Shown one piece after another: positions 37,940-46,776 of a DNA stretch of 64,000 nt. Position numbers and translations under genes: made by a program. Origin of the DNA: Mycobacterium bourgelatii (GTDB lineage Bacteria; Actinomycetota; Actinomycetes; Mycobacteriales; Mycobacteriaceae); assembly GCF_010723575.1 (NCBI RefSeq), contig NZ_BLKZ01000001.1:2666001-2730000 (forward strand). The letters run 5' to 3'. Position 1 is the stretch's first letter; each line of letters opens with the position of its first letter. The notes under the pieces are model-generated. The model saw only the letters and a program-made list of their open reading frames with translations, did no database searches and had not been told where the DNA came from.

Positions 37940-39001
37940 ATGAGCGTCATCGCAGGGGTGTTCGGGGCGTTGCCACCCCATCGCTACAGCCAGAGCGAGA
38001 TAACCGACCAGTTCGTCGAGTTTCCCGGTCTTAAGGAACACGAAGAGATCGTTCGGCGCCTGCACGCCGCTGCGAAAGTCCAGAGCCGGCATTTCGTCAT
38101 GCCGCTGCAGCAGTATCCGACCCTCACCGACTTCGGTGACGCGAACGAGATTTTCATCGAAAAGGCCGTAGACCTCGGCTGTGAGGCCCTGCTCGGCGCG
38201 CTCGAGGAAGCCGGATTGCGACCGCAGGACATCGACATGATCGCGACCACGACGGTCACCGGGGTCGCGGTTCCGTCGCTGGATGCGCGCATCGCGGGCC
38301 GGCTCGGCCTGCGTCCCGACGTCCGCCGAATGCCGATGTTCGGCCTGGGGTGTGTCGCTGGAGCGGCCGGGGTGGGTCGCCTGCACGACTACTTGCGTGG
38401 TGCGCCCGACGGGGTGGCGGTCCTGGTAGCGGTCGAACTGTGTTCGCTCACCTATCCGGCCGTCAAGCCGACGGTGTCGAGTCTGGTTGGCACCGCGTTG
38501 TTCGGCGACGGCGCGGCCGCGGTGGTTGCCGTGGGCGACCGGCGCGCCGAACAGTTGCGCACCGGCGGGCCGGAAATAGTCGACACGCGCAGTCGCATGT
38601 ACCCCGATTCGCTGCACATCATGGGTTGGGACGTCAGCTCCGACGGCCTGCAACTGCGGCTTTCGCCCGACCTACCGAACCTCATCGACCAGTACTTGCT
38701 TGACGATGTCGACGGCTTCCTGGCCGAACATCAACTGACCCGGAATGACATCGGAGCGTGGGTGAGCCATCCTGGCGGCCCCAAAGTCATCAACGCCATC
38801 ACCAACAGCCTCGGGCTGGCCCCGGAGGCGCTGGAGTTGACCTGGCGCTCGCTCGGCGAAATCGGCAATCTGTCCTCGGCCTCGGTGCTGCACATTCTGC
38901 GCGACACCATTGAAAAGCGCCCGCCCAGTGGAAGTCCCGGTTTGATGATGGCGATGGGCCCCGGATTCTGCTCAGAGCTGGTGCTACTGCGCTGGCAGTA
39001 A
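37940..39001 (+). CDS. pks11: type III polyketide synthase (chalcone synthase-like)
   Basis: 353 aa from ATG 37940 (MSVIAGVFGALPPHRY), with AAGCAGGGG just upstream. The active-site Cys is C138 in FGLGCVAGAAG, with His in VSHPGGPKV and Asn in GEIGNLSSAS. It is a paralogue of the gene at 20755 with the same length and ends (VLLRWQ versus VLLRWH). The M. tuberculosis Pks11 is reported to make methyl-branched alkylpyrones (from memory). Its 3' end overlaps the convergent P450 gene by 18 bp. Confidence 0.93.
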   Translation: MSVIAGVFGALPPHRYSQSEITDQFVEFPGLKEHEEIVRRLHAAAKVQSRHFVMPLQQYPTLTDFGDANEIFIEKAVDLGCEALLGALEEAGLRPQDIDMIATTTVTGVAVPSLDARIAGRLGLRPDVRRMPMFGLGCVAGAAGVGRLHDYLRGAPDGVAVLVAVELCSLTYPAVKPTVSSLVGTALFGDGAAAVVAVGDRRAEQLRTGGPEIVDTRSRMYPDSLHIMGWDVSSDGLQLRLSPDLPNLIDQYLLDDVDGFLAEHQLTRNDIGAWVSHPGGPKVINAITNSLGLAPEALELTWRSLGEIGNLSSASVLHILRDTIEKRPPSGSPGLMMAMGPGFCSELVLLRWQ

Positions 39002-40285
39002 TTCCTTGATTTCGACGGTCAATCCGGGCTTAGGGGACAACGAGGCGAGATTTGCCGGACGAATGCGCTGAGCGGGTAACTCCAGCTTTGTCCTGGCGAT
39101 GAGGCGGGCAAGCATCACGGTCATTTCGGTGGTGGCCATGGCCGCGCCGATACAGCGATGCAACCCTCCGCTGAACGGGATGAACTCGTGCGGAGCGGGC
39201 TTGCGATAGTCGGGCCTGGCGGCGTCCCACCGCTCTGGACGGAATTCGGTTGCATCGGGCCATATTTCGTCGAGACGGTGGGTGACGTAGGCGCTGAAGA
39301 TGAGCATTCGTCCGGCCCGGATGCGCTGGCCGTCGAACGACAGGTCACGCATCACCCTGCGGGCCGAGATCACCCCGGGCGAATAGAGCCGAAGTGTCTC
39401 CTGCACAACGCCGTTGAGGTAGCTGAGCCCGGCGAGGTCTCGGGCCGTCGGTGCCCGCCCCCCGAGCACCCGGTCAATTTCGTCGGCCGCGGTCTCCCAG
39501 GCGCCCGGGAGGGTCAGCAGGGTGTAGGCCGCCCAGGCCAGCGCGCCGCTGGTGGTCTCGTAGCCGGCGGTGATGAGGGAGATGATCGCATCACGTATTT
39601 CGTCGTCGCTCAGCGCGTAATTCTCTTCGCCGCGGCCGTTGATCAGCATGGTCATCAGGTGGTCGTCCGGTCGGGGCTGCTTTTTGGCATCGGCGATCTG
39701 GGTGTCGATCAAGTCGTTGATGCGCTGTCGGGCGGCCATTGCTCGTCGCCAACGGGCGGAATTCAGGCGCCGATGCAGTTGCGCCCACTGCGGGAGCTGA
39801 TGGGTCAGGTCCAGCAATGGTTGGAGTTGTTCGCCGAGGAAGTCGGAGTGGACCGCGAGGCGCTGGCCGAACAACGATTCGGCGGTGCTACGCCGGACCG
39901 CCGAGCGGAACTGTTGGTAGAGATCGAGGCGTCGCCCCGGCTGCCAACCGTCGATGACGCGGTCGATGTTGGAGGCCATGATGTGGACGTATTCCTGGAT
40001 CTGCCGGTGTCGCAGTCCCGGCGCCACCACACTGCGCCGGCGGCGGTGGTCGTCGCCGTCGCTGACGATGAGTGCCGTCGGGCCGTCGACGATCGCCAGG
40101 TTCTCGAAGGTCTCCCGCCAACTGAAGGCATCGGCGTTGGCGAAGACAAACTTATTCGCCTCGGCGCCAAGCAGATAGGTGTAGCCGTGCCGCCCAACAC
40201 CGGCGTTCACCACGGGACCGCGGCGTCGGTATGTGGCCAGTAGCGCTTCCCCGGGTCGGTAGGGCAGCGTGCGATATGCGGTCAT
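38984..40285 (-). CDS. cyp139: cytochrome P450, CYP139 family
   Basis: Haem monooxygenase, probably tailoring the polyketide of this locus. 433 aa from ATG 40285 (MTAYRTLPY), in an ATGA overlap with the upstream ABC-F gene; a longer start lies inside that gene. It has the I-helix motif AGYETTSG, ExxR in ETLRLYSPG, and the haem loop FSGGLHRCIG with the Cys ligand. The sequence closely follows M. tuberculosis CYP139A1 as I recall it. Its C-terminal codons lie antisense to the last codons of pks11. The physiological substrate is unknown. Confidence 0.93.
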   Translation of the reverse strand: MTAYRTLPYRPGEALLATYRRRGPVVNAGVGRHGYTYLLGAEANKFVFANADAFSWRETFENLAIVDGPTALIVSDGDDHRRRRSVVAPGLRHRQIQEYVHIMASNIDRVIDGWQPGRRLDLYQQFRSAVRRSTAESLFGQRLAVHSDFLGEQLQPLLDLTHQLPQWAQLHRRLNSARWRRAMAARQRINDLIDTQIADAKKQPRPDDHLMTMLINGRGEENYALSDDEIRDAIISLITAGYETTSGALAWAAYTLLTLPGAWETAADEIDRVLGGRAPTARDLAGLSYLNGVVQETLRLYSPGVISARRVMRDLSFDGQRIRAGRMLIFSAYVTHRLDEIWPDATEFRPERWDAARPDYRKPAPHEFIPFSGGLHRCIGAAMATTEMTVMLARLIARTKLELPAQRIRPANLASLSPKPGLTVEIKELLPAQ

Positions 40286-42066
40286 TCGAGCACCTCCGAC
40301 AGTGCCAACCAACGCTCCTCGGCCTCTGCGACGTCATCTTCGAGGGCACGCAACTCTTGGGTCAACCGGTTGATGCCGACGTGGTCGGATTGGTCATGAG
40401 CGGCGATTTCGTTGTGTTTGGCCTCGATTCGTTCGGCCAGCCGCGCCAGTTGGCGATCGATCGCGGCCAGCTCCTTCTCCGCCGCGCGCCGTTGAGCGCC
40501 TGATATGGCTTGCGGCTCCGGTGATTTGGCCGCCGGAGCAGCTCCGGGGGCGGCACCCGCCTGGTCTTTGGCGGCGAGCAGTAGGTATTCGTCGATGCCG
40601 CCGGGCAGGTGCCGTAGCCGCCCGTCCAGAACGGCGTACTGCTGGTCGGTGACTCGTTCGAGCAGATACCGGTCGTGGGAGACGACGATCAGCGTGCCCG
40701 CCCAGGAGTCCAGCAAGTCTTCGGTGGCGGTGAGCATGTCGGTGTCGACGTCGTTGGTCGGTTCGTCCAGCAGCAGCACGTTCGGTTCGGACAGCAGGGT
40801 GAGCATCAGCTGCAGCCGACGCCGTTGACCACCCGACAGCTCGCGGACACGTGCGGAGAGCTGCCCGCGGCCGAAGCCGAGCCGCTCCAGCAACTGCGCC
40901 GGAGTCACCTCGCGTCCTTCGACCTCATAGCCGCCGCGCAGCCGCGCCAGCACGTCGGCGATCCGGTCGTCGGCGATCGCGTTGAGCCGGTCGCCCTGCT
41001 GGTCGAGAACGGCCAATTGGACGGTCTTGCCGCGCTTGACGCGTCCCGTGCTCGGTTGAACGGTGCCGGCTATCAGCCCCAGCAGGGTGGACTTGCCTGC
41101 GCCGTTGGCCCCGACAATGCCGGTGCGTTCGCCTGGGGCGATGCGCCATTCGATGTCGCGCAGCACTTCGCGTCCGTCGAACGAGACGGACACGTCGAGC
41201 AGGTCGATGACATCCTTGCCGAGTCGGGCCATCGCCAGCTTGGCCAATTCGACGGTGTTCCGCAGGGGCGGCACGTCGGCGATGAGCTGGTTGGCGGCCT
41301 CGATCCGGAACTTCGGTTTCGACGTCCGCGCCGGGGGACCGCGCCGCAACCACGCAAGCTCCTTGCGCATCAGGTTCTGCCGCTTGGCCTCGGCGGCAGC
41401 GGTGATGCGATCGCGCTCGACGCGCTGCAACACGTACGCGGCGTACCCGCCTTCGAACGGTTCGACGATCCCGTCGTGCACCTCCCAGGTGGTGGTGGCG
41501 ACTTCGTCGAGGAACCAGCGGTCGTGCGTGACCAAAAGGAGCCCACCGGTGTTGCGGGCCCAGCGTTGTCGCAGGTGGCCCGCCAGCCAGGTGATCCCCT
41601 CGATGTCGAGGTGGTTGGTGGGCTCATCGAGGGCGATGACGTCCCACTCGCCCACCAGTAGTTGGGCCAGCTGGACGCGTCGTCGCTGCCCCCCGCTGAG
41701 CGTGGCAATGGTTGCGTCCCAGGCGATGTCGGACACCAGGCCGGCGACGACGTCACGGATGCGGGCGTTGCCGGCCCATTGGTGTTCGGGTTGGTCGCCG
41801 ACCAGTGTCCAGCCGACGGTGTGTTCCGGGTCCAGGGTGTCCGCTTGGCTCAGCGCGCCGACCCGCAGTCCGCTGCGTCGAGTGACCCGGCCGGAGTCCG
41901 GCTGTACCTGGCCGGTGAGCAGGCCCAGCAGGCTCGACTTGCCGTCGCCGTTGCGCCCGACGATGCCGATGCGGGCGCCGTCGTTGACCCCCAGCGTGAC
42001 CGATTCAAAGATCACCTGGGTCGGGTAAGCCAGATGTACGGCCTCGGCTCCGAGCAGGTGTGCCAC
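40282..42066 (-). CDS. ABC-F family ATPase (Uup-like, two ABC domains, no membrane segments)
   Basis: 594 aa from GTG 42066. Two nucleotide-binding domains: the first has GRNGDGKSS, LSGGQRRRVQLA and IALDEPTNHLD; the second has GANGAGKST, LSGGQRRRLQLM and LLLDEPTNDVD. The linker between them carries ELAWLRRGPPARTSKPK, a Uup-like signature, and a C-terminal coiled coil of ~75 residues follows. ABC-F proteins act on the ribosome rather than in transport, so the older macrolide-transporter annotation is probably wrong. H37Rv has it split as Rv1668c/Rv1667c (from memory); here it is intact. It is coupled to cyp139 by ATGA. It could be a general translation factor or self-resistance for the locus product. 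Confidence 0.9.
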   Translation of the reverse strand: MAHLLGAEAVHLAYPTQVIFESVTLGVNDGARIGIVGRNGDGKSSLLGLLTGQVQPDSGRVTRRSGLRVGALSQADTLDPEHTVGWTLVGDQPEHQWAGNARIRDVVAGLVSDIAWDATIATLSGGQRRRVQLAQLLVGEWDVIALDEPTNHLDIEGITWLAGHLRQRWARNTGGLLLVTHDRWFLDEVATTTWEVHDGIVEPFEGGYAAYVLQRVERDRITAAAEAKRQNLMRKELAWLRRGPPARTSKPKFRIEAANQLIADVPPLRNTVELAKLAMARLGKDVIDLLDVSVSFDGREVLRDIEWRIAPGERTGIVGANGAGKSTLLGLIAGTVQPSTGRVKRGKTVQLAVLDQQGDRLNAIADDRIADVLARLRGGYEVEGREVTPAQLLERLGFGRGQLSARVRELSGGQRRRLQLMLTLLSEPNVLLLDEPTNDVDTDMLTATEDLLDSWAGTLIVVSHDRYLLERVTDQQYAVLDGRLRHLPGGIDEYLLLAAKDQAGAAPGAAPAAKSPEPQAISGAQRRAAEKELAAIDRQLARLAERIEAKHNEIAAHDQSDHVGINRLTQELRALEDDVAEAEERWLALSEVLE

Positions 42067-42101
42067 GGGGCAAAACTACCGGGAACGCCAGGCCGCCGAT
42101 G

Positions 42102-42115
42102 GCCCTGGCCAGGGC
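42102..42115. promoter_or_regulatory. 14-bp perfect palindrome upstream of the ABC-F gene
   Basis: GCCCTGGCCAGGGC reads identically on both strands and lies 36 bp before the ABC-F start, in the 151-bp divergent gap shared with the membrane-protein gene. It is a possible operator; no regulator is recognised nearby. Confidence 0.35.
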
Positions 42116-42217
42116 TCCAAGGATTTATTGAGAATCCTGCAAGGGGCTGCATCGAGTCTGTCCAGGTCCGTTCTGGTCGCGTGGGCGACCCGTAATACCC
42201 ATGAGAAAGGCATCGTC

Positions 42218-42772
42218 GTGTGGACTCGGTTCTTGCTGATGTCCTGGTGGGAACGTGCCCTGACGGCGGCGAGCGTAAGCGCCTCTCTCCACATCGTGGG
42301 TTGGTGCGCCAACGGCATGCCGGTCAATGCCGACCAGCCGTGGTGGGCACCGCTGGTGGCGACGGCCGCGGCCATCCTGCTCGGCGCCGTCGTGGTCACC
42401 GCGTTTACCGAGCGATCGCACGCGCTATTGGTCAAGGCCCTCAGCGGCATCGACGCGGCACGGCGGCCGACGGCCGTGGCGGCCGCCTTGAGCGGACCGG
42501 TCCCGAGCGATGCGAACATCCGCGACGCCGCTATTCAGGTCAACCAACGGCGACTGCGGTCGGCCGTGATGTGGCGGGCGATCTGGTCGGCGTTGCTGAG
42601 CCTCGAGGTGCTGGCGTTGGTGGGAGCCGTGTGGGCTGGACGAACGCCACCCTGGGGCGGCCGCGATGCGATGTATCTCGTGGTTCATCTGGCGCTCACG
42701 CTGGCGGCCTGGCACACCACATTTGACGTCAAACACCGTCTCCAAATGCTCAGGGTGCCCGTAATGGCGTGA
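42218..42772 (+). CDS. hypothetical membrane protein with four predicted helices
   Basis: 184 aa from GTG 42218, with GAGAAAGG at 42203-42210 as ribosome site; a longer frame begins at TTG 42128 but lacks such a site. Four hydrophobic stretches are visible, near ERALTAASVSASLHIVGW, APLVATAAAILLGAVVV, IWSALLSLEVLALVGAVW and AMYLVVHLALTLAAW. A soluble segment after helix 2 has NIRDAAIQVNQRRLRSA. I recognise no family. It is divergent from the ABC-F gene and convergent with the crotonase gene. It could be part of a locus-specific system or an unrelated small membrane protein. Confidence 0.7.
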   Translation: MWTRFLLMSWWERALTAASVSASLHIVGWCANGMPVNADQPWWAPLVATAAAILLGAVVVTAFTERSHALLVKALSGIDAARRPTAVAAALSGPVPSDANIRDAAIQVNQRRLRSAVMWRAIWSALLSLEVLALVGAVWAGRTPPWGGRDAMYLVVHLALTLAAWHTTFDVKHRLQMLRVPVMA

Positions 42773-42804
42773 TGCCGGCGACCCGACAAGGGCGCCGCGG
42801 CGTG

Positions 42805-43587
42805 TCACGCTTTGGAGCCGTGTCGGCCCGCGCCGTCTGAGAACCGCTTTGCGCCTGACTGCAATTCGGATGCCGAACGCGCCAGACTCGCGAACTCGAA
42901 ATCCATCGCCTCTGCCTCGCTGCGGCCCCACTGATAGAGGGTCGACAGGCGGTCGGAGCGCAAGCAGTTCTGTGGCAACGCCGCGAGTTCGGCGGCCAGA
43001 TCCTCTGCGGCCTCGCGGACGGTACCCGTTGGCACAACGCGATTCGCCAGGCCGATGGCCAGTGCCTCAGTCGCGTCGACCGAGCGGCCGGTGAGGATCA
43101 GATCCAACGCCCGACTGTGCCCGATCAGCCGGGGTAACCGGACCGTGCCGCCATCGATCAGGGGCAATCCCCAGCGTCGACAGAACACCCCGAACGTGGC
43201 GTCCTCCTCGACTACTCGTAAATCGCACCACACCGCCAGCTCTAGGCCACCGGCGACGGCATAGCCACTGACTGCGGCGATCACCGGTTTGGACAGGGTC
43301 AGTCGGGTGGGACCCATCGGCCCCGGACCGGTCGGGCTCACCGGGTTGAAGTCACCAGTCTCTGCCCCTTTCAAATCCGCGCCAGAGCAGAAATTTCCGT
43401 GCTCCCCCCACAGCACAGCCACCGACGCGGAGTCGTCACTGTCGAACTCCTCGAACGCGGCGAGGAGCGCAAGCGCAGCAGATCCGTTGACCGCGTTACG
43501 GGCCTCCGGTCGATTCATGATCACAGTCGTCACGGGTCCCCGCTTCTCGACCCGAACACCGCCACTGTTCTTGGGTTCAGTCGTCAT
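42805..43587 (-). CDS. enoyl-CoA hydratase/isomerase (crotonase) family protein
   Basis: 260 aa from ATG 43587 (MTTEPKNSGGVRV); a longer open frame upstream has no crotonase similarity. It has the oxyanion-hole motif GNFCSGADLK, then SGYAVAGGLELAVWCDL and FGVFCRRWGLPLIDGG. By alignment from memory with rat enoyl-CoA hydratase, the Glu144 position is kept (VEEDA) but Glu164 is replaced by Cys, so it may not be a simple hydratase. It is divergent from the Rv1683-type gene. Substrate unknown. Confidence 0.85.
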   Translation of the reverse strand: MTTEPKNSGGVRVEKRGPVTTVIMNRPEARNAVNGSAALALLAAFEEFDSDDSASVAVLWGEHGNFCSGADLKGAETGDFNPVSPTGPGPMGPTRLTLSKPVIAAVSGYAVAGGLELAVWCDLRVVEEDATFGVFCRRWGLPLIDGGTVRLPRLIGHSRALDLILTGRSVDATEALAIGLANRVVPTGTVREAAEDLAAELAALPQNCLRSDRLSTLYQWGRSEAEAMDFEFASLARSASELQSGAKRFSDGAGRHGSKA

Positions 43588-43776
43588 GCCCACGATGTTG
43601 ACGGTATCCGCACTGGCTGGGTTCCTGAGCCACTTGCTGGACGACGGAAGTACCGCCCCACACTGGCGCGAAGGCCGCTGACCGAACAAGTCCTTGCCTA
43701 ATGGCAAGCGGCCCAAGGGTGATGTGCCATGATGTTCACGCTGGTAGAGGCCAAGTCTGAGCACTCAGGAGCAGCT

Positions 43777-46776
43777 GTGGATCTGAATTTGTCGATGGTG
43801 ACACGCCCGGTGGAGCGATTGGTTGCCACAGCCCAGAACGGTCTGGAGGTGCTGCGGTTGGGCGGGTTGGAAACCGGCAGCGTCCCGTCGCCCTCGCAGA
43901 TCGTCGAGAGCGTTCCGATGTACAAGCTGCGGCGATACTTCCCGCCGGACAACCGTCCCGGCCAGCCGCCGGTCGGCCCGCCGGTCCTGATGGTGCACCC
44001 GATGATGATGTCGGCCGACATGTGGGACGTCACCCGCCAGGACGGGGCGGTCGGCATCCTGCATGCCCGCGGACTGGACACCTGGGTCATCGACTTCGGC
44101 TCACCCGACAAGGTCGAGGGCGGCATGCGCCGGAACCTGGCCGACCACATCGTCGCACTCAGTCAGGCCATCGACACGGTGCACGAGGCCACCGGCCGCG
44201 ACGTCCACCTCGTCGGTTATTCGCAAGGCGGGATGTGGTGCTACCAGGTCGGTGCCTACCGGCGTTCCAAGGCACTGGCCAGCATCGTGGCGTTCGGCTC
44301 CCCGGTGGACACCCTCGCCGCGCTTCCGATGGGCCTGCCGCCGAACATGGCACCCGCGATCGCCGACTTCATGGCAGACCACGTGTTCAACCGCATCAGC
44401 ATCCCGAGCTGGTTGGCGCGCACCGGTTTTCAGATGATGGACCCGCTCAAGACCGCCAAGGCTCGGGTCGACTTCGTCCGCCAACTGCATGATCGCGAGG
44501 CACTGTTGCCACGCGAACAGCAGCGCCGATTCCTCGAGCGTGAAGGGTGGATCGCCTGGTCGGGTCCGGCCATCTCGGAGCTCCTCAAGCAATTCATCGC
44601 CCACAACCGAATGATGACCGGCGGCTTCGCTATCAACGGGCAGATGGTCACGCTGACCGACATCACCTGCCCGATCCTGGCATTCGTCGGCGAGGTGGAC
44701 GACATTGGCCAGCCGGCGGCGGTGCGTGGCATCAGGCGCGCCGCACCGAACACCGACGTCTACGAATGTTCGATCAGGACAGGGCATTTCGGCCTCGTTG
44801 TGGGATCCAGGGCAGCCAAGGAAAGCTGGCCGACCGTGGCGGACTGGGTGCGCTGGATCGAGGGCAAGGGCGACAAGCCGGCGCAGATCACCCCGATGGT
44901 TGAGCAGCCGATCGAGCACAGCGACAGTGGCGTCGCGCTGAGCTCGCGGCTTGCCCACGGGCTAGGGGAGGTGTCCGAGGCAGCGCTTGCCGCTGCTCGC
45001 GGCGCCGCGGACGCCGTCGTCGCCGCCAACAAGTCCGTCCGTACCTTGGCCGTCGAAACCGCCCGCACCCTGCCGCGCCTGGCCCGACTGGGACAGCTCA
45101 ACGACCACACCCGCATCTCGCTGGGCCGCATCATCGATGAGCAGGCCCGCGACCATCCGCAGGGTGAATTCCTGTTGTTCGACGGTCGCGTGCACACCTA
45201 CGAAGCGGTGAACCGACGGATCAACAACGTCGTTCGCGGCCTCATCGAAGTCGGCGTGCGGCAGGGCGACCGGGTGGGCATCCTGATGGAGACCCGGCCC
45301 AGCGCGCTCGTGGCGATCGCGGCGTTGTCCCGGTTGGGGGCGGTCGCCGTGGTGATGCGCCCGGACGTCGATCTGGCCGAATCCTTCCGTCTCGGTAGAG
45401 TAGCCGAAATCCTCACCGACCCAACGAATCTCGAAGCGGCGCGCACGCTGCCGGGTCAGGTGTTGGTGCTCGGCGGTGGTGAGTCCCGCGATCTGGACCT
45501 GCCGGAAGATGCCTTGCAAACAGGCCAAGTCATCGACATGGAAAAGATCGACCCGGACGTCGTCGAGCTGCCCGCTTGGTATCGACCCAACCCGGGGTTG
45601 GCGCGCGACCTGGCGGCCATCGCGTTTACCGCGGCCAGCGGCGAGTTGGTGGCCAAGCAGATCACCAACTACCGGTGGGCGGTGTCCGCGTTCGGAACGG
45701 CCTCGACGGCTTCGCTCGACCGCAAAGACACCGTGTATTGCCTGACGCCGCTACACCACGAGGCGGCGCTGCTGGTGAACCTGGGTGCCGCGGTTGTCGG
45801 TGGCACCCGCATCGCGTTGTCCCGGGGACTGCAGCCGGAGCGGTTCGTCCAGGAGATACGGCAGTACGGGGTGACCGTCGTGTCCTACACCTGGGCGATG
45901 ATGCGGGAAGTGGTTGACGACCCAGACTTCGAGTTGCACGGTAACCACCCCGTGCGGCTGTTCATCGGCTCCGGCATGCCAACCGGGTTGTGGGAGCGCG
46001 TCGTTGACGCTTTCGCGCCGGCGCGTGTCGTCGAATTCTTCGCCACCACCGACGGGCTGGCGGTGTTGGCCAATGTGTCCGGCGCCAAGGTCGGCAGCAA
46101 GGGCCGTCCGCTGCCGGGTGCCGGCCGGGTCGAACTTGGCGCCTACGACGCCGAACACGACCTGATCCTGGAGGATGAGCGGGGTTACGTTCAGGTGGCC
46201 GATGTCAACCAGGTCGGGGTGTTGCTGGCTCAGTCGCGCGGACCGATCGATCCGACCGCGTCGGTCAAGCGTGGCGTGTTTGCTCCCGGCGACACCTGGA
46301 TTTCCACCGAATACCTGTTCTACCGCGACGAGGACGGGGACTACTGGCTGGTCGGCCGGCGCGGCTCAGAGGTCCACACCGCGCGCGGGATCGTCTACCC
46401 TGACCCGGTCAACGACGCGTTCGGCCGGCTCATCGGCGTCGACCTGGCATCGACCTACGGCGTCACGGTGAATGGCCAAGATGTCGCGGTTTCGGCGGTG
46501 ACGCTGTGCAAGGGTGCGACCGTCACGGCCGCCGACCTGAGCGAGGCGGTCAACAAGATCCCGGTGGGACTGGGCCCCGACATCGTGCATGTGGTGCCCG
46601 AGCTGCCGCTGAGCCCCACGACCTACCGTCCGGTCGTCAGTACCCTCCGCGCGGCGGGCCTGCCCAAGCCGGGACGCCAGGTGTGGCACTTCGACTCCGC
46701 CAGCAAGGAATTCCGGCGTATGACCCCGGCCGTGCGTAGCGAATTGAGCGGGAAGCGCGAACACAGCGATGCTTGA
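43777..46776 (+). CDS. fusion of alpha/beta hydrolase (PHA-synthase-like) and acyl-CoA synthetase-like domain (Rv1683 type)
   Basis: 999 aa from GTG 43777, with AGGAG at 43767-43771; this length equals the M. tuberculosis protein as I recall it. Residues ~1-360 are an alpha/beta hydrolase with nucleophile S149 in GYSQGG, related to poly-hydroxyalkanoate synthases and lipases. Residues ~440-999 resemble an AMP-forming acyl-CoA synthetase, but its P-loop equivalent, FTAASGELVAKQI, is degenerate. Rv1683 has been linked to triacylglycerol metabolism and lipid bodies. It overlaps the next gene by 8 bp, suggesting a two-gene unit. Confidence 0.9.
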   Translation: MDLNLSMVTRPVERLVATAQNGLEVLRLGGLETGSVPSPSQIVESVPMYKLRRYFPPDNRPGQPPVGPPVLMVHPMMMSADMWDVTRQDGAVGILHARGLDTWVIDFGSPDKVEGGMRRNLADHIVALSQAIDTVHEATGRDVHLVGYSQGGMWCYQVGAYRRSKALASIVAFGSPVDTLAALPMGLPPNMAPAIADFMADHVFNRISIPSWLARTGFQMMDPLKTAKARVDFVRQLHDREALLPREQQRRFLEREGWIAWSGPAISELLKQFIAHNRMMTGGFAINGQMVTLTDITCPILAFVGEVDDIGQPAAVRGIRRAAPNTDVYECSIRTGHFGLVVGSRAAKESWPTVADWVRWIEGKGDKPAQITPMVEQPIEHSDSGVALSSRLAHGLGEVSEAALAAARGAADAVVAANKSVRTLAVETARTLPRLARLGQLNDHTRISLGRIIDEQARDHPQGEFLLFDGRVHTYEAVNRRINNVVRGLIEVGVRQGDRVGILMETRPSALVAIAALSRLGAVAVVMRPDVDLAESFRLGRVAEILTDPTNLEAARTLPGQVLVLGGGESRDLDLPEDALQTGQVIDMEKIDPDVVELPAWYRPNPGLARDLAAIAFTAASGELVAKQITNYRWAVSAFGTASTASLDRKDTVYCLTPLHHEAALLVNLGAAVVGGTRIALSRGLQPERFVQEIRQYGVTVVSYTWAMMREVVDDPDFELHGNHPVRLFIGSGMPTGLWERVVDAFAPARVVEFFATTDGLAVLANVSGAKVGSKGRPLPGAGRVELGAYDAEHDLILEDERGYVQVADVNQVGVLLAQSRGPIDPTASVKRGVFAPGDTWISTEYLFYRDEDGDYWLVGRRGSEVHTARGIVYPDPVNDAFGRLIGVDLASTYGVTVNGQDVAVSAVTLCKGATVTAADLSEAVNKIPVGLGPDIVHVVPELPLSPTTYRPVVSTLRAAGLPKPGRQVWHFDSASKEFRRMTPAVRSELSGKREHSDA

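Noticed and set aside
39158..40243. 361-aa plus-strand frame opposite cyp139
   Set aside because: The minus strand codes a complete P450 with all motifs; the plus frame is its shadow.
40675..42028. Plus-strand frames of 321-328 aa opposite the ABC-F gene
   Set aside because: Composition is that of an antisense shadow; the minus strand has two complete ABC domains.
43588..43764. N-terminal extension of the crotonase
   Set aside because: 59 extra residues without crotonase similarity running toward the divergent gene; ATG 43587 fits the family.
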